This document shows, in pieces, positions 13,491 to 60,780 of a stretch of 64,000 nucleotides of DNA. The stretch lies in assembly GCF_964340395.1 (NCBI RefSeq), contig NC_135560.1:10694598-10758597 (forward strand), written 5' to 3'. The translations under genes and the position numbers were made by a program. A model generated the notes under the pieces. That model did no database searches. It was not told the DNA's origin and was given only the letters and a program-made list of their open reading frames with translations. Source of the DNA: Glandiceps talaboti (taxonomy: Eukaryota > Hemichordata > Enteropneusta > Spengelidae). How positions within the stretch are numbered: the stretch's first letter is position 1; each line of letters begins with the position of its first letter.

Positions 13491-15522
13491 CTAGATGCAA
13501 GAGATCTGGAGGGGCAAATATAAATGATATTTTACAAACTTTAATTTCATATTGAATGTTACATAGGAAATCAAATATGTGTATATGGAGATTGACTTGA
13601 CAAAGTTTGCTTTAGTACAGTGTAATTCTCACTGAAGATATGTCAAGTTGGTGAACTGATAACCAAGGTGTTAGGCATCCTCTCAGTAAGTGCTTTTGAG
13701 TTCATATCATATTTCTGCAGAAAAATACATCATAAAAAGCACATTTCAAATAAATTTGCTGTATCTACCCAGTATGTTCAAACAAATTATTAGTTTGATC
13801 ATGATTTACAGTTACCTATAATTTGCATCATAAATCTCATTTTTTTTAAATATTTTTTTTAATAGAGATTTTCAAAGTTCTTGTAATTGTAGTGTAAAGT
13901 GTCAACAAATTCTTCATAATACCTGACAAATGCTTAAAACTGTTATAGAACTTCCGATGCAGAATAGTGTATGTGATGTACTTATCATCACAGAAGTGAG
14001 GGATTCTTACCGTTTGCGAGTGGGACTGCTGCCTGGTGCCTTCCTGTCAGGACAGCCGTCTGATAAGTCAATATACACACAAATGGCATACTAATACAAG
14101 GACTAAGGTCACTGACAACATGTACAACAAAATCAGCAAAATCTTCATGTCTATACTTATCACCAGGTTGTAAACAAAGATTTTCCTAACATTTAAAGCT
14201 GACCTTTCTCTGAAATTCACAATTCACTTGCATATGTGTTATTTCTCAATTTGGAGTTTAAAAATTACATTCAATGAAAGCTTAACATAAATACTGTCTG
14301 TGTTATCTCAATTTGGAGTTAAAAGTTACATTCAGTGAATAAGTACCATCCATTCGAGTACCGGTTTCACAAATATTTGCACCGCCCAAACTTTGAACAT
14401 ACACATGCACAATAAATAGGCTAAGAATATTGGGAAAATATGCTATAAAATCAAGTACTCCATGCAGAATCTTTCAACTTTACAAAAACAATCAGTGTGT
14501 AATTGCCCATTTCTTTAGCTGAAGCATTGTGTATTCAATATCAAGTATTTGACATTGCTGTATAACATGAAAAACTCAAGACAAAGATGTAAGATACATT
14601 TTTTATCAGTATCACTACAAAACTTACCACCGTTTTCTAGGATATCCTGGATGGCTGGTGCATTGAGACACATGTCAACATGGGAGTTAAAGCTAGTCAA
14701 ATCTCCGTCACACTGTTGGTGGCTACATATTGGGCATGTAAATACACAGGTTTCATTTCCTCTGAGTGAACTCAAATCAGCAGGTGGTAACTCACTTGTT
14801 CTTGCTTGCACTTCAATCTCTCTTGTACTACAAGTACCAGGACTTATGTGTTGTTGTTGAGTCAGTCTATTTATTCCAGACATACTCACTTTAGAGCAGT
14901 TCTCCTTCGTTTTCTCTGAAGTACATGTTACTAACAATGGTTGATTTCTTTCATTTGATTTGTCACATGGTATATGCGTTGTCGTTGTCCTATCCTTGCA
15001 AGTATTTTTTGCCAGGAAATTGTCTAAAAAACTTCCTTTCTTAAACGGTTCACCATCCTTGCATTTTTTAGCATCCTTTTCCTCTATGTGTACATTTTTA
15101 GATGATGATATTCCATACTGACTGGCCTCTACAATTTCACATTCAGGTTTTCCAAAGATAAACTCACTTTGAGTGCTTAACAGTTCTTGTGTTGGAAGAC
15201 AATTTTGCAAACAGCTACTAGGATTTTTGGAGTTACTGCAAGTCTGCATATTGTTGTCATTTACTATCGCAACGATTGGCTGCTTGATAAGTACTGGACT
15301 CGTATCTTTGTTTTCACAAACTCTACCATAAGTTGTTGTTTCTGTTGATTTGGTTGATGTGTTTGGTTTCTGGAAGAAACTGATGATTGATCCCTGTTTC
15401 TCTGTGTTCAAGCTTTGAGTAACAAAACTGGACATTCTGACTCCTGTCAAGTAAACATGATATTTAATTAGACTTTTTTCCCGAAGCTTTTCTTATGTCA
15501 GACTGAAACAATATCAACAATG

Positions 15523-15612
<90 letters not shown>

Positions 15613-18600
15613 TGTGTGTGTGCATGCATGCATCATACATACATACATACATACATACATACATACATACATACATACATACATACACACACACATACAC
15701 ATACATACATACATACATACATACATACATACATACATACATACATACATACATACATACATACACAGTATATGTACCTGTGTTAGTGTATGTACACATG
15801 TGTATGTAGGTGTTTGGTGATTCATTTTTTAAAATAAAAAATACTGTTCATTAAACATGCATGGTTACATACACCTAAAACTGATATTCTACAGCATTTT
15901 AAAATGTCATTTTCTTCTTTGTATGTATGTATTACTAACACACAATATAACAAAACATGAATTGTCTGTATATACAAATCACATTCAATAGAAGATTTAG
16001 TTATGACAAGAAACTACTACTACATACCCATTAGTCTAAGTCTCAATGATTCAGGCTGCATGGCCTGGATTTCTGTTTTCAGCAAGTCCTGGGCTGCACT
16101 ATTGATATCTTCTGCTCTGTTTGTTGTATATGGCAGTGTGACAGCTCTAGTCTTCACTTCAAATGTCACTAACTTTATCTTCAAAGTTATAGTTCTTCCC
16201 TGATAAACAAGAGATATTCAGAGTCATCACTTTCACATTGTCAAATCCAACATATTAGAACTAGTTAACCTATGTTAACAGTAAAAATGTGTGGTTATCA
16301 GTATATGCTTTTCACCAAATGTTTCAACGAACATTCAATATCTTCACTCCACATGCATTAATATAGGCGCTTGAGAGAATAAGTCAACCTCCTTGTTCTA
16401 TTTTGACCCTCTAGCATGAGGTAATCTGCTATTGCAGGTACTGAGAAATACATTCTACAACTTCTCTGTGTACCAATCTGATGCATATTCCTGACTGCAA
16501 ACCTCATATCATTTAGACATTTTCAAAATGTTACAATCTCTTCCCCATCAGACCCACCTTCAGTTTCTCAGACTGCAAGTCTTCAGCCAGTGCTTCACTT
16601 AATTCAAAGCATTTCTCATATAACTCAGTACGGTCACTGATTTCACGAAATGTTCTTTCTGTGCTCATACTTTTCCTCTCGCCATCCCTATGGTAGTACA
16701 AAAGAGACAATAATATCTGTTTGTATAAAGATAAAGAGGTTAAGACTGCTACAAAGACACACCCACTACATAAAGAATATGAATATCTTCCAAGTAGCTG
16801 TTACCTCAGGTTTAAGTTCAGTTTCGTGCCAAGCTCAATTCAACTCATTACATAAAAGATTGTCTAGATCTCATGGAGAGCTAAATATAATAATAAAAAT
16901 TGTAGCCGTCATGAGTTGTAAAAGTCATTTTAATTAAAAACCGTTTACAGCATACCTTTCTATCCTATTTGAACCCATACCAAGAGATATTCTGAGAAAA
17001 TGATTTGAGGATATTTTTGAAAACAGTAAATAAGTAACAGCTCTGTTCTTATATAAATCTGTACAAGTGTTGATATCTAAGGCATTCAGTAACTTCTCTG
17101 TCACTTTACCAACTCCACTTACCTAGAAAAATAAACAATGCACAGAGAGCATGCAGAAGAAATATTAATAGATACATAATGTAAAACATGCATCACTTTG
17201 GTAACCAACAAGAACTCTAACTTCTAGTTTATTTCATGTACAAAAGTGTAACAGCTATTTAGTACCATAATACTGAGCTTTCATCAGATATGGCTGCTGG
17301 CCATCTTTAGAAAGACTATTCAGTTTCTACACATGGCCACTAGGTGGCAGTGTTGTCATCCATTATAGAGGTTTGGTGGTTACAGCTGACCACTAGCTGG
17401 TGATACGATCAGCTGATTGTTCTTGCTTTGAAGTTCAACAGCCTTATCTCTGTTGATTGATCTTACTGACAAATGTTTACGGCCACATTAATCTTCCCTA
17501 GAAAGTCAAAGGCTGCATTGATGAATATGTTTCTTGAAATATCAGAGGTGTTTTGACCACAATGCAGATATAACTGTTACAATTAGCTGATGACAATACC
17601 ATTGACATTATTCATCTAACAGCTATTATGTCATGTCAACTTGCAGCTATCAGCCCAATGTTTGAATCCCCTGTTCTTGCACTAGTGATATCCCATCAGT
17701 AGAGCCATAAGTATTAAATTGCATTATTTGTTTCATTCATGACCAACACTTCCAGTAGCTTTGCCAGACATCCATTTCTCTCACGTACATTTCATTCCAC
17801 CTCTGACATGAGCCTTTAAAGTGCATACAGTAATATGTAACATCAATAGACAATATTAAAAGTCTTACTTTTCTTATTGGAAGATCTTTAATAAATTCGG
17901 TAACTGCTTCAAGTGTTGGCTCTATCCTGTATTGTCCATTGGGTTTATTTCTATCTGAACAAATCTTTGATAACATGGTGTTACTGGCAATACCTGCAGA
18001 GAGAAAGAGAGAGAGAATACAATTGATAGTGGAAAAACAAAGGGTTTTGCTGGAATTTGAATCATAGCCATTGTCTATACTTGAATAGTTGCTCTCCTCT
18101 TGCAGCCGTATTATCTTATAGAAATAATTCAGAGGAAAGAAACAGCTAATATTATATCAGAAATTCTAGATTTTACAGCCAGTTTCTCTATTTTTTTTTT
18201 TAAAAGTTGAACTAATAATATTTGCCAAAACGTGAAATTGATTTTCATGAAAATCATTCACTATTAAGCATTTTTGCAAACAGTAAATTTCGAAGGTCAA
18301 ATCAATAGGAACCTTAAATGGTGCAGACTGTAGATTGTAAGGTGCTAATTCCTGAATCTGCTAGTTTACATTTCAAGCAAAACTACAACCTGTTATGTAT
18401 GATAACACTATTAGTAACTGTTAAGTATATATTACTTAACACATAAAGCAGAAGAAATTGAGAATTGGGACATGTTTTTAGGCTAACAATAACTAAAGTA
18501 ATGTTATACATCACCTGCACTGGCTGTCAGTTGTGTTTTTTGTTCAATTCGAAAGCGTAGTTCTCTGACAGCTTCTTCAGCACTAGTTCCAAATACTTCA

Positions 18601-21347
18601 CAGTTCTGTGAGTAGTAGTCTTCCACTCTTTGATGATGGTCTTCAGTATCTCCATCATCACTCACTGTCATGTCATTCTGATCAATGACATGTTTGCCAG
18701 GTTCTTTTCTACTTTGCTGAAACAACCTTTGCTTCAGTTGTCTCCCAGGTGAGATGTCCTCCGCAGCATCATTGCTGCTGTCACTTCTAGCTTTCTTCTT
18801 TGTCTCAGAACAATTTCCTAATCTTTTGTCCTTAATCCGGTATGGGAACATTCTCTTTTCTTCTGGGAAGTCTCTGCGTTTTTCCAGATGTTCTGTCAAA
18901 TCTAAGTAAGCTTCATCCAGACTCATAGGAACAAAGTTTGGATCATATTCACTAAAGATTTCTCGTACTTCCTTGCTCACAGCTCTATATTTGTCAAAGC
19001 TGGGTGGAACAATGATCAAATCAGGACACAGTTTCTTACCAATAAAGCCTGGCATGGCAGCTCTCACACCAAATCTCCTAGCTTTGTAGTTGGACGTGGA
19101 CTGCAAAAAAAAAAGTGACAACAATTCTAAGAGTGAAATTTCAATGCCAATTTACAAGTACACTGTAACATATATCATGTCACTGAACCCTCAACAACAT
19201 GAATGGGATTGACTGATGTGTGAGGGCGCTCAACGCGTACTCCTTACTATCTTACAGACTAATTTACAGGCAATACAATTGGAGGTGATATCCAATTTAC
19301 AGGCATTACAGTTGGAAGTGAATTGACACACGTATCTTACAGTTTACTTGTGGCACTGCTATCTAATTTACATAGAGGTACTGTTTGTAGTTCTACCACA
19401 AAGCGTTACAAGCATTGCCTACGTGTTGAATATTTTCGCACATTTTACTCACCAGCATACCTGTACCCCCAACTGCCATTGGTTTATCTTTCAAGGAGGG
19501 ATTATCTCTCATTTCTACAGCAGCGTAAAACATATCCATGTCAATATGTACTATAGTACGACTAAAGTCTCTCTGATTCTTGAGTTCTTCCACCATTTTG
19601 TCCACCTGTAAGACAGCGACACATTCACTGCATTATGGATTACTGTCTTTTACACAGTTAGTTTCAAACCTAAGGCATGTACAATGAAATAACAGCAAAG
19701 ACCAACCATACACTTTCCAAATCATAGTTAATGTGTATACTTGATGTTGAATGTTGCATCAGTAATAGAGGAGTATCGGTACGTATTTCTGTCTTCTTAT
19801 GCTGTGTTTACACTCAAATAAAAAAGGTTGACTCATAAGTCAAAAGTGATTGTACTGAGAGGTCGTTGGGCAGAACTTTATTGTAGTTCAACAGCACATG
19901 AACACATGATTCTGCAAAAGTGTGAATTGCACAATAGAGAATTTTGTTCACAACAATAAAGGACAAAACTAATCATTCTATATGACTGTTAACCTGCATC
20001 TTCATCTTCACCTTACCTCAATTAATGCTTTTCTTATCTGTTGCTCAGTTATCTTTGCCAGTTGTTCTTTCATTTGTTCTACTCTTTTATTGACTTGTTT
20101 GTCCTTTTTCTGTTCATTTTCATAAAACTTGGATCCTTTAGAGGCTTCATATATGACTTTGTTGATTTTCTCCTTATCAATTCCTTCCATTCCAGCTTTG
20201 TGAGTATTCAGTGCCATTCTGGATAACATACCGTTATCATTCTTATCAGAGTCTGGTGGTCCAGCTGTTGCTATAAAGAGGACAGAAGTTTACATTTAAA
20301 GTTATTTAACTAAAAGTCAGCTCTGACGTACTATCCACTAAAAAATTTCCTTCGGTGAAAAAAAAAATAAGTGTGTGTTTCCAATAACATGGCCTCAGAG
20401 AAAGGGGTATTTGTTTTTATCTTCCTTTTTATAAATTCTCATGTGTAAGTTTGGCTCCACTGCACACCATCAAAAGACAAAACTTAACCATGAAGATCTC
20501 TCCTAAACGGAACTCTAACCTATGCCTAGCACAACTTGAGACACCATTTTTTCTCTCAATAAATACTTCAGGTTCCATAAAGCTCATCTAGAATACGAGA
20601 ACAATTATAATAATTCATAATATATAAAGAAATAATTACAATAAATAATAAATAATTTTGATCACAGATTATGAGACCAAACATGCAATTTAGGAATATT
20701 GTTATAGGATGACCTCATTACCCATGTTAATCTCTACTGTTGGGTCTTTTCCATTTTTTATTTATTTTCATTGTCAATTACTAAAGTGACACAAGCTGAG
20801 TTTATAAGCCTTTTTCTCAAATGAAAATACTTACATAATAACCTTGATTAAAATATTTAAAAATGATTTTAATGTCGATGCATGTTTCGTATAACAACAT
20901 TACAATTGTCTTCTGGCATTGTTAAAACAGTTGATTGCATAGTAGTGATTTCATTTTTTATATGTATGATAAATTACATCATCATATCGTTTATAAATAA
21001 TATCTTGATACCAGGTTTGAGTTCAGTTAATTGAAGTGGCGGCTAAGTATGCTCCAGCAAGTATAACACTGTGAGTAACTTTTAAATGTGCACCATAAAC
21101 TACCCCAAACACATAACTCAGCTTGTGCCCCTCTATTATAAGGACACATATTAATATACTGAAACTAACCTTTCCCATAATTCTGTGCTTCATCTCTTTG
21201 CTTTAACTGATCTGACAAGGGTTCTTGTTTGTATGAATCACAAATAGATGGCAAACTGACATCTTTTTCTTCACTCCATCCAACTTCCATCCAGTTCTCT
21301 TCATCTTGTATCGCTTCTTCATCCCTGTACTCATCGTCCTCATCCAT
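13385..21347 (-). CDS. POLK: DNA polymerase kappa (Y-family translesion polymerase)
   Basis: Eleven coding exons (listed separately, 21347 down to 13385) join through GT-AG sites and compatible phases into 911 codons plus stop; human POLK is 870 residues. It is a nuclear Y-family polymerase that extends past bulky DNA lesions. Seen: an N-clasp region ([14 protein letters not shown], from exon 2), the palm motif [11 protein letters not shown] with metal ligand D166 and steric-gate Y171, the catalytic pair SLDE (D257, E258), and a helix-hairpin-helix-like [10 protein letters not shown] at 433. The little-finger segment is in exons 7-8. A PIP-box-like QGSIISFF is at 605-612, one UBZ finger (C825, C828, H843, C847), a basic NLS SKKRRK at 882, and a C-terminal PIP box STLDHFF at 897-903. 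Human POLK has two UBZ fingers; only one is visible here. The start has an in-frame TGA two codons upstream. It is divergent from CERT1. Confidence 0.95.
14011..14059 (-). CDS. POLK: POLK coding exon 10 (49 bp micro-exon)
   Basis: A short exon ([17 protein letters not shown]) placed by phase: enters in phase 1, leaves in phase 2. Acceptor cttatcag, donor AACG|GTAAGA. Resembles the basic segment before the human C-terminus. Confidence 0.75.
14628..15443 (-). CDS. POLK: POLK coding exon 9 (PIP-like box, UBZ finger)
   Basis: Residues 589-860. Begins GVRMSSF, then QGSIISFF (human has QRSIIGFL in this place), a long polar linker, and the ubiquitin-binding finger CPIC-x14-HVDMC. Acceptor ttgacag, donor GGTG|GTAAGT. 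Confidence 0.93.
15525..15765. repeat. compound microsatellite (AG)n-(TG)n-(CATA)n
   Basis: About 85 bp of (AG)n (15525-15610), a short (TG)n, then (CATA)n to about 15765, within POLK intron 8. Read on the transcribed strand this is a long CT tract followed by TATG repeats. Confidence 0.95.
16028..16199 (-). CDS. POLK: POLK coding exon 8 (little finger)
   Basis: Residues 532-588 plus one base: [19 protein letters not shown] to SLRLRLMG. Acceptor tatcag, donor ATGG|GTATGT. Confidence 0.95.
16558..16687 (-). CDS. POLK: POLK coding exon 7
   Basis: Encodes [17 protein letters not shown], matching the conserved human segment that opens the polymerase-associated domain. Acceptor ccatag, donor AAG|GTGGGT. 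Confidence 0.93.
16956..17122 (-). CDS. POLK: POLK coding exon 6 (thumb HhH)
   Basis: Begins [20 protein letters not shown], the helix-hairpin-helix-like thumb. Acceptor ttctag, donor AAAG|GTATGC. Ends in phase 2 and joins exon 7 at an Arg codon. Confidence 0.92.
17336..17351 (+). promoter_or_regulatory. CTCF-like site in POLK intron 5
   Basis: GCCACTAGGTGGCAGT fits the conserved bilaterian CTCF core (CCASYAGRKGGCRS). Seen in sequence; binding is inferred. Confidence 0.4.
17869..17993 (-). CDS. POLK: POLK coding exon 5
   Basis: Residues 391-432: [20 protein letters not shown] through DLPIRK. Acceptor ctgcag, donor AAA|GTAAGA. Confidence 0.95.
18515..19100 (-). CDS. POLK: POLK coding exon 4 (palm/fingers)
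   Basis: Residues 196-390 plus one base. Starts [20 protein letters not shown] and carries the second catalytic motif [10 protein letters not shown], then a variable low-complexity insertion and [20 protein letters not shown]. One large exon with no internal intron. Confidence 0.95.
19453..19605 (-). CDS. POLK: POLK coding exon 3 (catalytic palm I)
   Basis: Residues 145-195, exactly 51 codons. Acceptor cttacag, donor CTG|GTGAGT. Holds [19 protein letters not shown]. Methionine replaces the alanine that follows DMD in human POLK (A110). Confidence 0.95.
20017..20270 (-). CDS. POLK: POLK coding exon 2 (N-clasp)
   Basis: Residues 60-144. Acceptor tatag, donor GAG|GTAAGG. Contains [20 protein letters not shown] and the basic helix that forms the kappa-specific N-clasp. 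Confidence 0.93.
21170..21347 (-). CDS. POLK: POLK coding exon 1
   Basis: Residues 1-59 plus one base, very acidic ([12 protein letters not shown]...), longer than the vertebrate N-terminus. Ends at AAAG|GTTAG. A possible acceptor (catttcag) at 21358-21359 suggests a non-coding exon lies further upstream. Confidence 0.85.
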
Positions 21348-21865
21348 TTTTCATAGTCTGAAATGTTAGAATCGGTAACTAATAAGTGGTTACATACGCA
21401 ATTACACAGGCAATCTTGTATCTCTTCTACATCCCTGTACAGATCACCATTTTAATCTGCAATAGTGTAACTTAGTACAACTAGCATGAACGTGGCTATA
21501 AAAAAAAACATTATACAGGCTATGAAGGTAACATACATGACCTGTTACCAGTTCCTCACTCACGAGATTCGATGCCATCGATAGCATCTAGACTAAATCA
21601 GGCCCCCTACCCCCACCAGAGGTTGTCCACACTGACCCCCCCCCCCCCCCGTCCAGACAATGAGTACGGCCCAAGTTGCCACTCCTCAGACGTTTCTCAA
21701 ATGGGATTCACGAATTGTCAATACGTCTACAAACCTAATAGCAGACTGCAAACCGAGTTCTTTGACGTGTCTTGTGGTTACTTACTAAATATCGACTGTA
21801 TATAGTTCACGCTTCTGCTTCAAAAACTTGAAAATTGCGCCAATGATAAAAAATTGACTCCACGG

Positions 21866-21873
21866 CCGGAAGT
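21866..21873 (+). promoter_or_regulatory. ETS/GABPA site
   Basis: CCGGAAGT, the high-affinity ETS core, 18 bp from the ZNF143 site. Confidence 0.55.
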
Positions 21874-21890
21874 TCACATCATTTGCCCTT

Positions 21891-21910
21891 GTGCAATGCA
21901 TTCTGGGAAT
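21891..21910 (-). promoter_or_regulatory. ZNF143/Staf binding site
   Basis: On the minus strand, TTCCCAGAATGCATTGC matches the known SBS consensus (TTCCCANMATGCATTGCG) nearly base for base. Confidence 0.6.
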
Positions 21911-21931
21911 ACGTCATGCTTGAAAGTCGAA

Positions 21932-21939
21932 TCACGTGA
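21932..21939. promoter_or_regulatory. palindromic E-box TCACGTGA
   Basis: A perfect USF/MITF-type E-box between the CRE-like and YY1-like motifs. Confidence 0.5.
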
Positions 21940-22089
21940 ATGAGTCGAAAAGATGGCTGAATGAATTGTAAACTTGTTAGCCTACTGCTACATACACACG
22001 TTTTCTCTTCACAAACGAAAGGGCGTGTTTTCATTCATTGAAGGCTGGGTACATTTCTCTCCTCGTAAATTGATTTTAAAGTTCCGTCA

Positions 22090-57703
<35,614 letters not shown>

Positions 57704-60042
57704 TATGGGACCCAAGATTTCACAGAATTGTGTGCTTTTTGTTGTGTCAGGGAAATGAAAGATGATAAGGATGAGGAAAATAGAAAATTATTTTCAAATG
57801 TAGGAAATATAGTTTGTATTGGTGCTCGGATGTGGATCTGGGATTTCGGCACAATATATGTGTGGTACACCCAAAATCTCACAGTGTGGAAATTTCATGT
57901 TAGAGGTAAAGCAACTGTTAATTCTCGTGACAATTTTGAATTCAACTTAGTGATAATTAAAACAAATATGTCAAGCAAATTGACAGTATGCTACTGATGG
58001 CATTCATTTCTTGATAATAATACCAACAAATTTTTACAGAACATGTTGTGATTTTTTCCCCTCAAATAATATCATAACATGCCATTGGGGTTTTTTGAAT
58101 ACTTCAAATCAAATGATTCTATGTCAATTTATTAAAAAACTCGATCAACTTGTGACTTTGGGACTCTGTATTCTGTACCTCGTTATATAAATGTTTTGAC
58201 TGAACAGTCTAGGGAATACGAAAAACAGTCCAATATTTGTTCTTTAATGCAAATATGAAATTCGGCAGATCTACATGAATATACAGCAAATGTTGAATAA
58301 AAAAAATCTGTGCTAAATAAATAATGAGGATTTATCATTTTTATCAAATGGATCTGTGCTGTTGTCCAGAATCAAATGATTAAAATCTGAAACTCAGCCG
58401 AGGAATTTCAGTGAAATTGAAGTACATGTAAATTTGTTATGCACAGGACTAGTTTATTAAGAATGTTTTTGGTTTTTTTTTTTGGAGGCCAGTATGTCAC
58501 AGAAGGACACTGCCTAATTATTTCTTTTTTTTCTTTTGAAAATGAGAAGTTTGATCTCAGCTAAATATACTTGCAATAATTTCTCTGTCTTGTTTTTTTT
58601 CCTTTACCAATTATAGTTGACAGTAATAAAGAATGTACAAAAAGTTTTTTTGTGAAACTAAAAAATTCAATTCATCTCTGTTGACTGTAATCCTTCCCAG
58701 AAGCTCACATATATAAGATATGAGAAACTTGTTAAAACAAAAGTACTGAGCCCTTGCCTGTCTGAGGGCGCTAAACAGCTCAGTTGGATATATATTGATG
58801 ATGGACTTATTTCCAGAGGAATAGTTGTGTTTTGTTTGATACATATTTTCAAGTTCTACTTCGTTCTACAAATAAAAAGTTGCGAAAAGTACTGTCAGCT
58901 CTTCCCTCTTGAACCACTGGATGGGCTTATAAGTTTCCCCTGTAAAGATTTTAGTGATGTCGACTGTGGAATCGATGGGAAATTTCTGCTGTATGATAGT
59001 GGTTCTGTCGTCTCTCTGTATTGTTATTGTATGATACATTGATAGTGGTTTTGTCATCCCCCTTATATCTTTCAAAGTAAAAGTTATTTTGTTATCACCT
59101 TGTATCTAGCAAAGTAACTATTGTAGGATGGTGGTTTTGTCATCCCTTTGTATCTGTCAAAGTTAGCACTGTATGATAGTGGTTCAGTCATCTCATTCTA
59201 TCTTTCAAAGGTTGCAGTTTTCAATATCAAAATAAAATGTTCTCTGTCTACTTAACTTTCACCTGTTTGGTGAACTGTAATATTTGTTTGTAACTATTAT
59301 ATGAAAGTGTTATTGTTCAACAAGTAACAGTGCATGCAGTTCATTTGATGGTGTTACAGTTTTGTCATATTTATGTCCACAGACCTTGTGTTAGTTGTGT
59401 GATCAATTTTGCCAAAATATTGATGCAGTGGTTGGAATCTGAGAATTTTACATTTTGGTTTCATAAATGGTACAGTGACCTGGAGAAATATACCAGTACA
59501 TTTAATTATTGGGTCATGTGCAAGAAAAATTGTGAAAGATGAATTTGAATTTAACACCCATATTTGTGAGATTACGTTTTTTATACTCTTGTCCATTTTA
59601 ATGTAATATCGTTGAGATATGTTTGAAACGAGCATCAGCTTTTGATGTGTTGATGTATTTATCAGTGGAATTTCATAAATATACTGTAAGACCGAAAAGG
59701 AAGTTTTCTGTTCTGCGCCTTACATTTCTTATCAAATGAGCTGTTCCATGTTGGAACCTCATTTATACCATAAAGGCTCGCCATATATTATTATATATCT
59801 AGACTTACATGCAGTGCAAAGAGTGTGTTTTGTCGCAAGGCAGTGTTTTTTACCAAAACAGATGTGTATTGTTGCGTTGTGTGCTGAACGTTACAAAGAC
59901 TTGTGTAAACTCGTGTTTTTGTTATCCGTGTAAAATGTTTGCGTCTCATGGTACATAGTAAAACACTTGTATAAAAATTGTAGCTGCATTGCATGCCTGT
60001 TGTCTGCAAGGGTAACTCTCCTGGCAGGTTTATAAGTCCCAG
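57704..60042 (+). other. CERT1: CERT1 3'UTR and downstream flank
   Basis: No further gene is seen. A plausible poly(A) signal AATAAA lies at 58296-58301, with more near 58316. Imperfect ~50 bp repeats around GATAGTGGTTTTGTCATCCC run from about 59000 to 59215. Confidence 0.55.
58296..58301 (+). terminator. CERT1: candidate CERT1 poly(A) signal
   Basis: AATAAA about 593 bp after the stop, followed within 20 bases by another TAAATAAAT. The use of this site is inferred. Confidence 0.4.
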
Positions 60043-60044
60043 TC

Positions 60045-60400
60045 TGTATTACATAACATGCCCTTCCAAGGCATTATATAAGCACATTGTATGCTCTTCC
60101 AGGGCATTATACAATCACATAATGCAGCCTTCCAAGGCATCATACAACCACATAACATGCCCTTTTAGGGTATCATACAACCACATAACATGCCCTTTTA
60201 GGGTGTCATACAACCACATAACATGCCCTTTTAGGGTGTCATACAACCACATAACATGCCCTTTTAGGGTGTCATACGACCACATAACATGCCCTTTTAG
60301 GGTGTCATACAACCACATAACGCCCTTTTAGGGAGTCATACAACCACATAACTTGCCCTTTTAGGGTGTCATACGACCACGTAACATGTCCTTCTAAGGC
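60045..60400. repeat. 33 bp minisatellite, ~11 copies
   Basis: The unit ACATGCCCTTTTAGGGTGTC plus ATACAACCACATA repeats with an exact 33 bp step (60155, 60188, 60221...). The first copies are diverged. Because 33 is a multiple of 3, both strands stay open for ~100 codons; I do not regard these as genes. Confidence 0.9.
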
Positions 60401-60642
60401 ATTATACTCCATTGTTAGAAACCTTCAACAAGTATATATATATCAATAAATACCCAAGTATGTAGACTGTAGGATACAGTGTGTCGTTCCACTGTCACCG
60501 GCCTCATCTCTCCAGTGTGTGAGGACGCCCTACCACGGTGTACCTCACAGACTATCAAGTATGGTAATTCATTATTTCGAAGCTCAAAATGGAGATCAAT
60601 ATTATACTAAACACTTCCATAGCTAGAGAAGTCTGGTTACTT

Positions 60643-60780
60643 TACAACCCATAACACCAAAGTAAAGCATTTTCTGTATGTACCACAATCGTTTATAGCA
60701 TCCATATCCAGTACAACCCATAACACCAAAGTAAAGCATTTTCTGAATGTACCACAATCGTTTATAGCATCCATATCAAG
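60643..60780. repeat. 69 bp tandem duplication
   Basis: Two nearly identical copies beginning TACAACCCATAACACCAAAG at 60643 and 60712, with only about three differences. Confidence 0.88.

Larger units (their letters stand above)
13491..21169 (-). other. POLK: POLK introns
   Basis: Ten introns of 268-899 bp. Intron 8 (15444-16027) holds a large microsatellite. Intron 5 (17123-17868) holds a CTCF-like motif. Intron 1 (20271-21169) and intron 7 (16200-16557) each hold pieces of a dispersed repeat (20890-20950, 16391-16446) that recur at 36905-37260. Intron 3 (19101-19452) holds a TGAGGGCGCT motif. Nothing else is recognised. Confidence 0.8.
21348..22089. promoter_or_regulatory. divergent POLK/CERT1 promoter region
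   Basis: Only 742 bp separate the two start codons. A motif cluster sits on the CERT side: ETS/GABPA CCGGAAGT (21866-21873); a ZNF143/Staf site, GTGCAATGCATTCTGGGAAT on plus (21891-21910); CRE-like TACGTCA (21910-21916); palindromic E-box TCACGTGA (21932-21939); and YY1-like AAGATGGCTG (21950-21959). There is no clear TATA box. Such a set is typical of housekeeping divergent promoters. A 15-base C-run (21636-21650) lies on the POLK side. Factor binding is inference. Confidence 0.75.

Noticed and set aside
59993-60331. 112-codon frame with an 11-residue repeat
   Set aside because: Created by the 33 bp minisatellite; also open in antisense, with no coding context.
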